The notes beneath the pieces are model-generated. The model ran no database searches. It was not told the DNA's origin and saw only the letters and a program-made list of their open reading frames with translations. A program made the position numbers and the translations under genes. Shown here one piece after another: positions 1 to 4,831 of a DNA stretch of 5,575 nucleotides (positions are counted from its first letter, which is position 1; each line of letters starts with the position of its first letter). Source of the stretch: Frankiaceae bacterium (lineage in GTDB: Bacteria; Actinomycetota; Actinomycetes; Mycobacteriales; SCTD01); the NCBI GenBank assembly GCA_947479995.1, contig CANKBT010000226.1:1-5575 (forward strand). Direction: 5' to 3'.

Positions 1-627
1 CCCGCCCGGGCGCACCTGCGCCGAGGCGGCGTGCACGGCGAGCGGGGACGACAGCAGGTCCTCGGGGTAGGCGGTGAGCAGGCCGCTGGTGCTCTCGTCC
101 GGCACGTCGCTGCCCTCGAGCGCGCCGCAGGACGACCGCAGGACGACCTCGGACCAGCCGGTGCGCCCGCGCCCGGCGTCGTCGTCGTACACGACCGAGG
201 AGCGCGGCCGGTCGGGCGAGGTGAACGCGCACTCCAGCCGGGCGGTGAGCAGCCCGGCCTGCCCGGGGCGCTGGGCGCCGCGGGCGTCGGCGAGCCGCAG
301 CGCGCTGGGCGCGCCGTCGACCTCGAGGCGCAGGGCGGGCAGCACGGCGGCGCAGGCGTCCTGGGCGTGCGCGGTGAGCTCGGCGTCGTCGAGGCGGCCG
401 TCGCCGTCGGCGTCGACGCCGCGGCTCGGCTGCGCCAGCTGCAGGGTCGGCACCTCGGCGAGGTCGACGACGTGCAGCACGCGCACGCCGCTGGCCACCA
501 CCTCGACGAGGTCGGCGGTGCTGGTCGTGAAGTTGCCGAGCGGGTGCGCCGACGCGGGAGCGCCGGTGCCGACGACCAGGGCCGCGGCCGCCCCGACGAC
601 CGCGAGCAGGCGGTGCGCGCGCCTCAC
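1..627 (-). CDS. Nickel/cobalt-transporter-like protein, extracytoplasmic N-terminal part (partial, runs off left edge)
   Basis: The frame is open from a GTG at 627-625 to base 1 (209 codons, no stop), so the C-terminus lies outside the window. Residues 1-27 form a signal peptide (MRRAH, hydrophobic stretch 7-24, then ASA), with predicted cleavage before His28. The mature start HPLGNFT (28-34) and DLAEVPTLQ (55-63) match the opening I recall from actinobacterial proteins annotated as high-affinity nickel/cobalt transporters. In those, this exported domain precedes a multi-spanning membrane domain, which is not visible here. Residues 72-83 are a textbook EF-hand loop (D72, D74, D76, G77, L79, D80, E83). 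Cys92, Cys133 and Cys167 could form disulfides. The start overlaps the TPR gene stop as GTGA, implying translational coupling. No separate Shine-Dalgarno was needed to choose it. The family call is from memory of motifs; transport and the metal are inferences. Confidence 0.72.
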   Translation of the reverse strand, partial: MRRAHRLLAVVGAAAALVVGTGAPASAHPLGNFTTSTADLVEVVASGVRVLHVVDLAEVPTLQLAQPSRGVDADGDGRLDDAELTAHAQDACAAVLPALRLEVDGAPSALRLADARGAQRPGQAGLLTARLECAFTSPDRPRSSVVYDDDAGRGRTGWSEVVLRSSCGALEGSDVPDESTSGLLTAYPEDLLSSPLAVHAASAQVRPGG

Positions 628-1925
628 GGCAGGGTCGCGAGCACGTCGCGCGCCTCCCGGGCCAGCAGCGGCGGCAGCGCGGGTGCCAGCGCCACGGCCT
701 CGGTGAGGTGCGCGCGGGCGGCCGCCGGGTCGCCGGCCGCCGCCTCGACGAGGCCGACCCGGGCGAGCAGGGCGGGGGAGCGGGTGCCGAGGCGCAGCAC
801 CTGGCGCGCGACCGGCAGGGCCTCGGCGGGGCGGCCCGCCGCGCGCAGCGCCCAGGCGTAGGCGTCCTGCACGAGCAGCGCGTCCGGCCGGGCGTCGTAC
901 GCCTGGCGGGCGAGGCGCACGGCGGTCTCCGGGTCGCCGTGGTCGGCCTCGAACAGCGCGAGCTCGGAGTCGACGTCGGCGCCCTCGGCGGCGAAGGCCT
1001 GCTGCAGCGCCCGCACGACGGCGTACTGCTCCTCGGCCAGGTCGGGGCGGCCGGAGACCTCGAGCAGCTCGCCGAGCTCGGTGAGCGACGCCGGCTGCGG
1101 GGAGGTGGCGACGACGCGCCGCAGCGCCTCGACGGCGCCGTCGAGGTCGCCCTCGGCGGCCTGCACGCGCGCGAGCCCGGCCTGCGGGGGCAGGGAGGAG
1201 GGGTCGGCGGCCAGCGCGTCGGCGTAGGCCGCGCGGGCGTCGGCGACCCGGCCCTGCCCGAGCGCCAGCTCGCCGAGGTAGTGGCTGGCGAAGGCCCGGT
1301 CGCCCGGCGCGGTCGCGCCGTCGCGCGCCTCCTCGAGGGCCAGCCGGGCGCGCTCGAGGTCGCCGCGCAGCTCGAAGGCGTACGACAGGCGGGCGTAGGC
1401 GTCGGGGGCCGGGCGCAGCTCGAGCATGCGCTGGGCGGCCGCGAGCGCCTCGTCGTAGCGGCCCAGCTCGGTGAGCGCGTCGGCGCGCACGCCGTGCGTC
1501 GTCGGGCTGAAGGCGTTGACCGCGAGCGCGCGGTCGGTGAGTGCCAGGGCGTCGGCGAAGCGGTGGCGCGCCGCGGCGAGCGCCGCCTGCCCGGTGAGCG
1601 CGGCGTCGTTGTCGTCGGGCCGCAGCTCCAGGGAGCGGGCGAGGGCCTGCTCGGCGCGGCCGTACCAGGAGGGGTCGGCGGTGCGCCGGGCCTCGTCGAC
1701 GTACGCGAGGCCCAGCGCGGACCAGCGGGCCGGGTCGAGCGGGGCCCGCTCGGCGGCCTGCTGCAGCCCGGTCAGCGCGTCGACCGGCGCGCTCGCGGCC
1801 GGGCGCGGCGCGGCCGGGCCGGACGAGCCGCCGGGGGAGCCGACCGCGGCGCCGACCGCGAGCAGCCCGGCGGCCAGGCCGAGGACCGCGGCGCCGCTCA
1901 CGGCGAGCCGGGCGGAGCGGTGCAC
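624..1925 (-). CDS. Membrane-anchored tetratricopeptide repeat (TPR) protein
   Basis: 433 aa. Residues 8-29 are hydrophobic (AVSGAAVLGLAAGLLAVGAA) after a VHRSAR start, giving a signal peptide or, more likely, a signal anchor. A Pro/Ala/Ser-rich linker (30-48) follows. From about 60 to 425 the chain is helical with roughly ten degenerate TPR units. Typical pieces are YGRAEQALARSLELRPDD (88-105), ALTELGRYDEALAAAQRMLELRP (about 150-172) and AAGRPAEALPVARQVL (362-377). TPRs are protein-interaction scaffolds; no catalytic motif is visible. GTG 1925-1923 is chosen because AGGAGG lies 4 nt upstream and the signal sequence follows at once. The longer frame back to 2111 adds only Arg/Pro-rich residues and nearly reaches the divergent gene. 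The stop overlaps the next gene by 4 nt, so the two are one operon. A periplasm-side scaffold for the transporter-like protein or the divergent DUF4331 protein is inference. Confidence 0.88.
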   Translation of the reverse strand: MHRSARLAVSGAAVLGLAAGLLAVGAAVGSPGGSSGPAAPRPAASAPVDALTGLQQAAERAPLDPARWSALGLAYVDEARRTADPSWYGRAEQALARSLELRPDDNDAALTGQAALAAARHRFADALALTDRALAVNAFSPTTHGVRADALTELGRYDEALAAAQRMLELRPAPDAYARLSYAFELRGDLERARLALEEARDGATAPGDRAFASHYLGELALGQGRVADARAAYADALAADPSSLPPQAGLARVQAAEGDLDGAVEALRRVVATSPQPASLTELGELLEVSGRPDLAEEQYAVVRALQQAFAAEGADVDSELALFEADHGDPETAVRLARQAYDARPDALLVQDAYAWALRAAGRPAEALPVARQVLRLGTRSPALLARVGLVEAAAGDPAAARAHLTEAVALAPALPPLLAREARDVLATLP

Positions 1926-1929
1926 GTGC

Positions 1930-1935
1930 CCTCCT
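1930..1935 (-). promoter_or_regulatory. Ribosome binding site of the TPR gene
   Basis: Minus-strand AGGAGG ends 4 nt before the GTG at 1925. It decides the start codon against the longer upstream frame. Confidence 0.7.
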
Positions 1936-1957
1936 CGGACGTCGGCGGGGGCCTGCA

Positions 1958-1973
1958 CCGTGCCACGGCACGG
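1958..1973. repeat. Inverted repeat, candidate operator
   Basis: CCGTGCC-AC-GGCACGG has perfect 7-bp arms and a 2-bp centre, 32 bp upstream of the TPR start codon. The tight spacing suits a dimeric DNA-binding protein better than an RNA hairpin. In such GC-rich DNA short palindromes also arise by chance. Confidence 0.35.
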
Positions 1974-1987
1974 CCTCCCCGGTGGGC

Positions 1988-2040
1988 GTTCGCACGCCGG
2001 GCCCGATCGGTTGCGAACCGGGACGGGTCGGCGCGCGAAC
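1988..2040. repeat. Three GCGAAC hexamers in the divergent control region
   Basis: GTTCGC lies at 1988-1993, and its reverse complement GCGAAC lies at 2013-2018 and 2035-2040. The two direct copies start 22 bp apart, about two helical turns, and both are followed by CGG or CCGG. The middle copy is also half of CGGTT-GCG-AACCG (2008-2020). This arrangement could be a regulator site shared by both genes, or -35 elements of ECF-type promoters. Neither is proven by sequence alone. Confidence 0.3.
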
Positions 2041-2082
2041 GGTGATCGCCAGGGGTGCGCCGCGGCGGCCTCCGGTCTGCAC

Positions 2083-2106
2083 GGAACGGCACGACGACGT
2101 CCCGTC
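2083..2106 (+). promoter_or_regulatory. Possible ECF-sigma-type promoter for the DUF4331 gene
   Basis: GGAAC (2083-2087), a 15-nt spacer, then CGTC (2103-2106) resembles the general ECF sigma consensus (GGAAC near -35, CGTC near -10). It is attractive because no housekeeping -10 exists nearby. Against it, the start would fall only a few bases before the Shine-Dalgarno at 2116, leaving a very short leader. No sigma/anti-sigma gene is visible in the window. Confidence 0.25.
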
Positions 2107-2115
2107 ACCACTCCC

Positions 2116-2121
2116 GAGGAG
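2116..2121 (+). promoter_or_regulatory. Ribosome binding site of the DUF4331 gene
   Basis: GAGGAG ends 4 nt before ATG 2126. It fixes the start there rather than at in-frame codons further upstream (for example 1982), whose product lacks an N-terminal signal. Confidence 0.7.
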
Positions 2122-2125
2122 AGAC

Positions 2126-3673
2126 ATGGCCCGACCTCCCCGCACGACCCGCCGACAGCGGGTGACCGCCGCCGTCACGGCGACCGTCACCGTCGCCGGC
2201 GGCGCGGCGCTCCTGGCGCCCAGCACCAGCTCGGCGTCGAGCCACCGCGAGGCCCCGTACATCCAGGGCGACCCCGCGGTGGACAACACCGACACCTACG
2301 CGTTCGTCAGCCCGGACAAGCCCGACACGGTCACCTTCGTCGCCAACTGGGCGCCGTTCTCGGAGCCGGCCGGCGGCCCGAACTTCTTCCCGTGGGACAC
2401 CAGCGCGGCGTACGACATCAACGTCGACAACAACGGCGACGCGCGCCCCGACCTGGTGTTCCGCTACACGTTCAAGGACGTCGACCGGCGCGGCGCGCAG
2501 GAGCGCGGCACGGTCGACGGCACCTTCCTCTACAACGACGGCCCGGTCACGAGCCTGACCGACGAGAACCTGCTGTTCCGGCAGACCTACGACCTCACGG
2601 TCCTGCGCCCGGGCCTGACGCCGCGCCGCCTGCTCGCCGGGGCGCCCGTCGCGCCGAGCAACGTCGGCGAGGCCTCCATCCCGGACTACGCCGCGCTCCG
2701 CCAGCAGGCGGTCCGCCGCGCCCTCGGGGGCCAGAGCTACGTCGGGCAGGCCGACGACGCGTTCTTCCTCGACCTGCGCATCTTCGACCTGCTGTACGGC
2801 GGCGACCTGTCCGAGCGGGGTGCCGACACCCTGAGCGGCTACAACGTCAACAGCATCGCGCTGCAGGTGCCCAAGGCCGAGCTGGCCGCCGGGCGCGACG
2901 TCGGCGCGAACCCGGTCATCGGCGTCTGGTCGACGACCTCGCGGCTGCAGAACCGGCAGCTGCTCGGCACCAACGCGGGCCCGGCCACGTCGGCGACCGA
3001 CAGCAGCGACGCCGCGAACCAGAGCGGCAGCTACGTCCAGGTCTCGCGCCTGGGCAACCCGCTCGTCAACGAGGCCGTCGTGCCGGCGCAGCTGAAGGAC
3101 TTCTTCAACCGCTCCACGCCCGACCGCGACGCGCAGTTCCTCGGCAAGGTCACCGACCCGGAGATCCCCCAGCTCGTCGAGGGCATCTACGGCGTGCCGA
3201 ACCCGAACCGCACCGAGGCCGGCGCGGGCCGTCCCGACCTGGTCGCGGCGTTCCTCACCGGCATCTCGCGCAACAACGCCTCCGGCGCCGGCGCCGGCGG
3301 TGCCGCGGAGGGCTCGCCCGACGTCGACCTCAACTCGCTCGACCTCAACGCGGTGAGCCCGAACGCCGCGCCGGCGGAGTACCTGCGCCTCAACATGGCG
3401 ATCGCCCCCACGGCCTCGCCGAACCGCCTCGGGGTCATCGGCGGCGACGTCGCCGGCTTCCCGAACGGCCGTCGCCTCGGCGACGACGTCGTCGACATCG
3501 CCCTGCAGGTGCTCGAGGGCATCCTGCTGACGTCGGACCCGGCGCAGCAGAAGGTCATCGGCGACACCTTCGTGGACCAGGTCGACGTGAACGACAAGGC
3601 GTTCCTGCCGACCTTCCCGTACGTCGCGGACCCGCACTCGGGCTCCGACCCGCGTCCGGGGACCGTCCGCTAG
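2126..3673 (+). CDS. Secreted DUF4331 domain protein
   Basis: 515 aa, complete. Residues 1-37 are a signal peptide: basic MARPPRTTRRQR, hydrophobic 14-31, then STSSA, with likely cleavage after Ala37. The RR pair is not followed by a good Tat consensus, so Sec is more likely. The mature protein opens SSHREAP (38-44) and DPAVDNTDTYAFVSPD (49-64), the signature by which I recognise DUF4331. Other family-like blocks are NRLGVIGGDVAGFPNGRRLGDDVVDI near 431-456 (abbreviated: GGDVAGFPNGRRL) and the C-terminal FPYVADPHSG. Residues 101-109 (DNNGDARPD) look like a DxDxD calcium loop. A Gly/Ala-rich patch (NASGAGAGGAAEG, about 382-394) is probably a linker. No Cys is seen in the mature chain. DUF4331 has no established biochemical role. 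It diverges from the TPR/transporter-like operon, which suggests joint function at the cell surface. It is followed by a strong hairpin, so it is probably monocistronic. Confidence 0.92.
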   Translation: MARPPRTTRRQRVTAAVTATVTVAGGAALLAPSTSSASSHREAPYIQGDPAVDNTDTYAFVSPDKPDTVTFVANWAPFSEPAGGPNFFPWDTSAAYDINVDNNGDARPDLVFRYTFKDVDRRGAQERGTVDGTFLYNDGPVTSLTDENLLFRQTYDLTVLRPGLTPRRLLAGAPVAPSNVGEASIPDYAALRQQAVRRALGGQSYVGQADDAFFLDLRIFDLLYGGDLSERGADTLSGYNVNSIALQVPKAELAAGRDVGANPVIGVWSTTSRLQNRQLLGTNAGPATSATDSSDAANQSGSYVQVSRLGNPLVNEAVVPAQLKDFFNRSTPDRDAQFLGKVTDPEIPQLVEGIYGVPNPNRTEAGAGRPDLVAAFLTGISRNNASGAGAGGAAEGSPDVDLNSLDLNAVSPNAAPAEYLRLNMAIAPTASPNRLGVIGGDVAGFPNGRRLGDDVVDIALQVLEGILLTSDPAQQKVIGDTFVDQVDVNDKAFLPTFPYVADPHSGSDPRPGTVR

Positions 3674-3691
3674 GCACGCCCGCAGTCCCCG

Positions 3692-3733
3692 CACCACCTG
3701 CACCACCTGCACCACCTGCACCATCTGCACGAC
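3692..3733 (+). repeat. 9-bp tandem repeat (CACCACCTG) after the DUF4331 stop
   Basis: Three exact copies of CACCACCTG (3692-3718), a fourth with one change (CACCATCTG, 3719-3727) and the partial CACGAC. It starts 18 nt after the TAG stop, in phase with the DUF4331 frame, where each unit would read His-His-Leu; the single change is synonymous in that frame. It could be replication-slippage noise, a remnant coding tail or an RNA element upstream of the terminator. Confidence 0.85.
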
Positions 3734-3769
3734 CCGGGGCGGCTCCGCGCACGCGCGGGGCCGCCCCGG
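3734..3769 (+). terminator. Strong GC hairpin, likely terminator of the DUF4331 gene
   Basis: The arms CCGGGGCGGC (3734-3743) and GCCGCCCCGG (3760-3769) are perfect 10-bp complements. Pairing continues inward through one U-G and five to six G-C pairs to a CACG loop (3750-3753), giving a stem of about 16 bp. No T-tract follows, which is common for actinobacterial hairpin terminators. It lies 61 nt past the stop codon. It could equally act as a 3'-end stabiliser. Confidence 0.75.
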
Positions 3770-3781
3770 CCCTGTCACCCG

Positions 3782-3810
3782 CGTCCCGCCGACGCCCCCG
3801 TCCCGCCGAC
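3782..3810. repeat. Two 12-bp direct repeats before the lipoprotein gene
   Basis: CGTCCCGCCGAC occurs at 3782-3793 and again at 3799-3810, with starts 17 bp apart; a fragment CGTCCG follows at 3811. The interval from the hairpin to the TTG start (3770-3824) has no TA dinucleotide, so no normal -10. The repeats may be an activator or alternative-sigma site, or simple low-complexity DNA. Confidence 0.4.
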
Positions 3811-3824
3811 CGTCCGGAGCCCCG

Positions 3825-4229
3825 TTGCGCCGCCTCGCCGCCGCCCCGCTCGTGCTCGTGCTCGCGCTCGCCCCCGGCTGCTCCGGCGGCGGGGACGACG
3901 AGCCCGCCGCACCGCGCGCCGCCGACTTCGCCGAGGGCGCCTGCCGCGACGCGGCCCCGGCCGTGCTGGACGCCGGCCGGCTGGTCCGCGGCGTCGACGG
4001 GGACGCGCCCTCGCCCGAGGACCGCGAGGGCCTGCGCGCGGCGCAGGACGGCGTCGTCGCCGCGCTGCCGCAGGCGCCGGCGGAGCTCGCCCCGCCGCTG
4101 CAGGACCTCGTCGCGAGCCTCGGCTTCGCGCGGGTGCAGCTCGACACCGGGCGGCTCACCGGCGAGGTGCGCGACCGGGTGCTGACGGCGTACGACGCGG
4201 TCGTGCGCACCTGCACGGAGCAGGGCTGA
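3825..4229 (+). CDS. Small predicted lipoprotein, unknown function
   Basis: 134 aa starting at TTG 3825. The start is supported by GGAG at 3816-3819, five nt upstream, and by the immediate signal sequence. Residues 1-18 are MRRLAAAPLVLVLALAPG followed by Cys19. ALAPGC is an imperfect lipobox (Pro at -2), then a Gly/Asp linker SGGGDDEP. The mature part (30-134) is mostly amphipathic helix with two cysteines, Cys40 (EGAC) and Cys130 (RTC), which could pair outside the membrane. I recognise no family. The helical content and size resemble small surface lipoproteins, but that is only a general likeness. It is probably transcribed alone: a strong hairpin precedes it, and a palindrome with a -10-like box starts right after its stop. 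If the lipobox is not used, the protein would be simply secreted. Confidence 0.75.
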   Translation: MRRLAAAPLVLVLALAPGCSGGGDDEPAAPRAADFAEGACRDAAPAVLDAGRLVRGVDGDAPSPEDREGLRAAQDGVVAALPQAPAELAPPLQDLVASLGFARVQLDTGRLTGEVRDRVLTAYDAVVRTCTEQG

Positions 4230-4247
4230 CGCCCCGCTAGCGTGGCG
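4230..4247 (+). promoter_or_regulatory. Imperfect palindrome with -10-like TAGCGT before the DUF5318 gene
   Basis: CGCC-C-CGC-TA-GCG-T-GGCG is an 18-bp palindrome with one mismatched pair, starting right after the lipoprotein stop. It contains TAGCGT (4238-4243), which fits TAnnnT, and the start codon of DUF5318 is 43 nt further on, a sensible leader length. I see no good -35. The palindrome could be an operator covering the -10, or a weak terminator for the lipoprotein gene. Confidence 0.4.
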
Positions 4248-4285
4248 CGGCCCTCGCCGACCGCGCACCCGTCAGGAGCCCCGCC

Positions 4286-4534
4286 GTGCCCGCTCGCCCC
4301 GGCCCGACGACCCGCTGGCGCTGCGCGCTGTGCGGCAACCTCACGCGCTTCGACGTGACGACCACCGCGCGCAGCAAGGACTACGTGCACGTCGACCTGT
4401 CGGGCGAGCAGGTCGTCGAGGAGCACGCCGTGCTCGACGAGGTCGTCGAGCACGTCGCCTGCCGCTGGTGCGGCGCCGTCGACCAGGTCGAGCTGGTCCC
4501 GCGCCCGGCCGCGGAGGCCGGCGGCGCGGGCTGA
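4286..4534 (+). CDS. DUF5318 family zinc-ribbon-like protein
   Basis: 82 aa, GTG start with AGGAG (4274-4278) 7 nt upstream. It has two CxxC knuckles, C13-A-L-C16 and C59-R-W-C62, separated by about 42 residues. Between them lie a beta-like stretch (NLTRFDVTTTARSKDYVHVDLSG, 18-40, quoted only to locate it) and an acidic segment EQVVEEHAVLDEVVEHV. The CALCGNLTRFDV opening, VHVDLSGE middle and CRWCG...VELVPR ending are what I remember of DUF5318, a small actinobacterial family of unknown role. Four Cys in this layout most likely bind one zinc; a nucleic-acid or protein-binding role is only a guess. The protein is cytoplasmic (no signal). It may share a transcript with the next small gene, as the 88-nt gap has no clear promoter. 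Zinc binding and family are likely; function is unknown. Confidence 0.88.
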   Translation: MPARPGPTTRWRCALCGNLTRFDVTTTARSKDYVHVDLSGEQVVEEHAVLDEVVEHVACRWCGAVDQVELVPRPAAEAGGAG

Positions 4535-4622
4535 CCGGGCGCCCGGCGCGGGAGGTCTGTCGGAGGGCCCTGCTTCGGTCTGCAGCAGCCGGCGAGGGCC
4601 GGTCCTTCCCCTGGAGGCTGCT
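4535..4622 (+). promoter_or_regulatory. Foldable leader upstream of the small cysteine-rich gene
   Basis: 88 nt without TA dinucleotides, hence no TAnnnT -10. It opens with a perfect 12-bp palindrome CCGGGCGCCCGG (4535-4546). It then offers two mutually exclusive hairpins. Hairpin A pairs GGCCCT (4566-4571) with AGGGCC (4595-4600), with an inner GCT/AGC helix. Hairpin B pairs CCGGC (4589-4593) with GCCGG (4598-4602) around a GAGG loop. GGAGG (4613-4617) is the ribosome site. An RNA switch is possible, but structure is cheap at this GC content. Confidence 0.3.
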
Positions 4623-4826
4623 GTGCTCATCGACTGCGACACCTGCGCCGTGCGCGACCTGTCCTGCGACGACTGCGTCGTGACCGTGCTGCTCGGCCTG
4701 CCCGGGGCGGTGGAGGTCGACCGCGGCGAGCAGCGGGCCCTCGACGTGCTCGCCGACGGCGGCCTCGTGCCCCGGCTGCGCATGGTGCCGCTCGGCCCGC
4801 CCGACCGGCGCTCCGCCGCGTCCTAG
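4623..4826 (+). CDS. 67-aa four-cysteine protein, conserved-looking, unknown function
   Basis: GTG start with a clear GGAGG (4613-4617) 5 nt upstream. The first 18 residues, MLIDCDTCAVRDLSCDDC, carry C5, C8, C15 and C18, a CX2CX6CX2C cluster able to hold zinc or an iron centre. A hydrophobic stretch VVTVLLGLPGAV (19-30) and a helix EQRALDVLADGGLVPRLRMV (36-55) follow, then a short polar tail. I recall similar short proteins beginning MLIDCDTC, annotated only as hypothetical in actinobacterial genomes, but I cannot name a Pfam family. It lacks a signal peptide, so it is presumably cytoplasmic. It follows the DUF5318 gene by 88 nt, also a four-Cys protein, and precedes sepH. Coding status is well supported by the ribosome site, the Cys spacing and G/C third positions. 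Confidence 0.8.
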   Translation: MLIDCDTCAVRDLSCDDCVVTVLLGLPGAVEVDRGEQRALDVLADGGLVPRLRMVPLGPPDRRSAAS

Positions 4827-4831
4827 GCGGT

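Larger units (their letters stand above)
1926..2125. promoter_or_regulatory. Divergent control region between TPR operon and DUF4331 gene
   Basis: These 200 bp must hold the promoters of both divergent units unless transcripts start inside genes. I find no TA dinucleotide in the interval, so no TAnnnT -10 box is possible on either strand. What it does hold: a 7-bp inverted repeat (1958-1973), three GCGAAC hexamers (one inverted) between 1988 and 2040, CGGTT-GCG-AACCG at 2008-2020, and a GGAAC/CGTC pair near the DUF4331 start. Shared or alternative-sigma control of both units is inferred from this. Confidence 0.6.

Noticed and set aside
31..861. Plus-strand frames across the left 860 bases
   Set aside because: They are antisense shadows of the transporter-like and TPR genes, with no ribosome site or family motif.
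1926..2111. N-terminal extension of the TPR frame
   Set aside because: The extension is Arg/Pro-rich, nearly fills the divergent control region and precedes the membrane segment. GTG 1925 has AGGAGG just upstream.
1982..2125. 48-residue N-terminal extension of the DUF4331 frame
   Set aside because: Starting there would bury the signal peptide. The GAGGAG 4 nt before ATG 2126 and the immediate signal sequence support the shorter form.
3278..3303. GCCGGC-type repeats inside the DUF4331 gene
   Set aside because: They encode the Gly/Ala-rich linker; codon repetition of a flexible stretch explains them without a separate element.
3692..3733. Short direct repeats as a CRISPR array
   Set aside because: The 9-bp units are contiguous with no spacers, so this is a simple tandem repeat.
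1471..4185. 904-codon open frame on the plus strand
   Set aside because: It crosses the antisense TPR gene and the out-of-frame DUF4331 gene. Its composition (runs of Arg, Pro, Ala, His) matches no protein family.
2105..4783. Very long open frame on the minus strand (892 codons)
   Set aside because: It lies antisense to the DUF4331, lipoprotein, DUF5318 and four-Cys genes, each of which has a ribosome site and recognisable motifs. Its product is Arg/Val/Gly-rich low-complexity sequence typical of antisense frames in GC-rich DNA.
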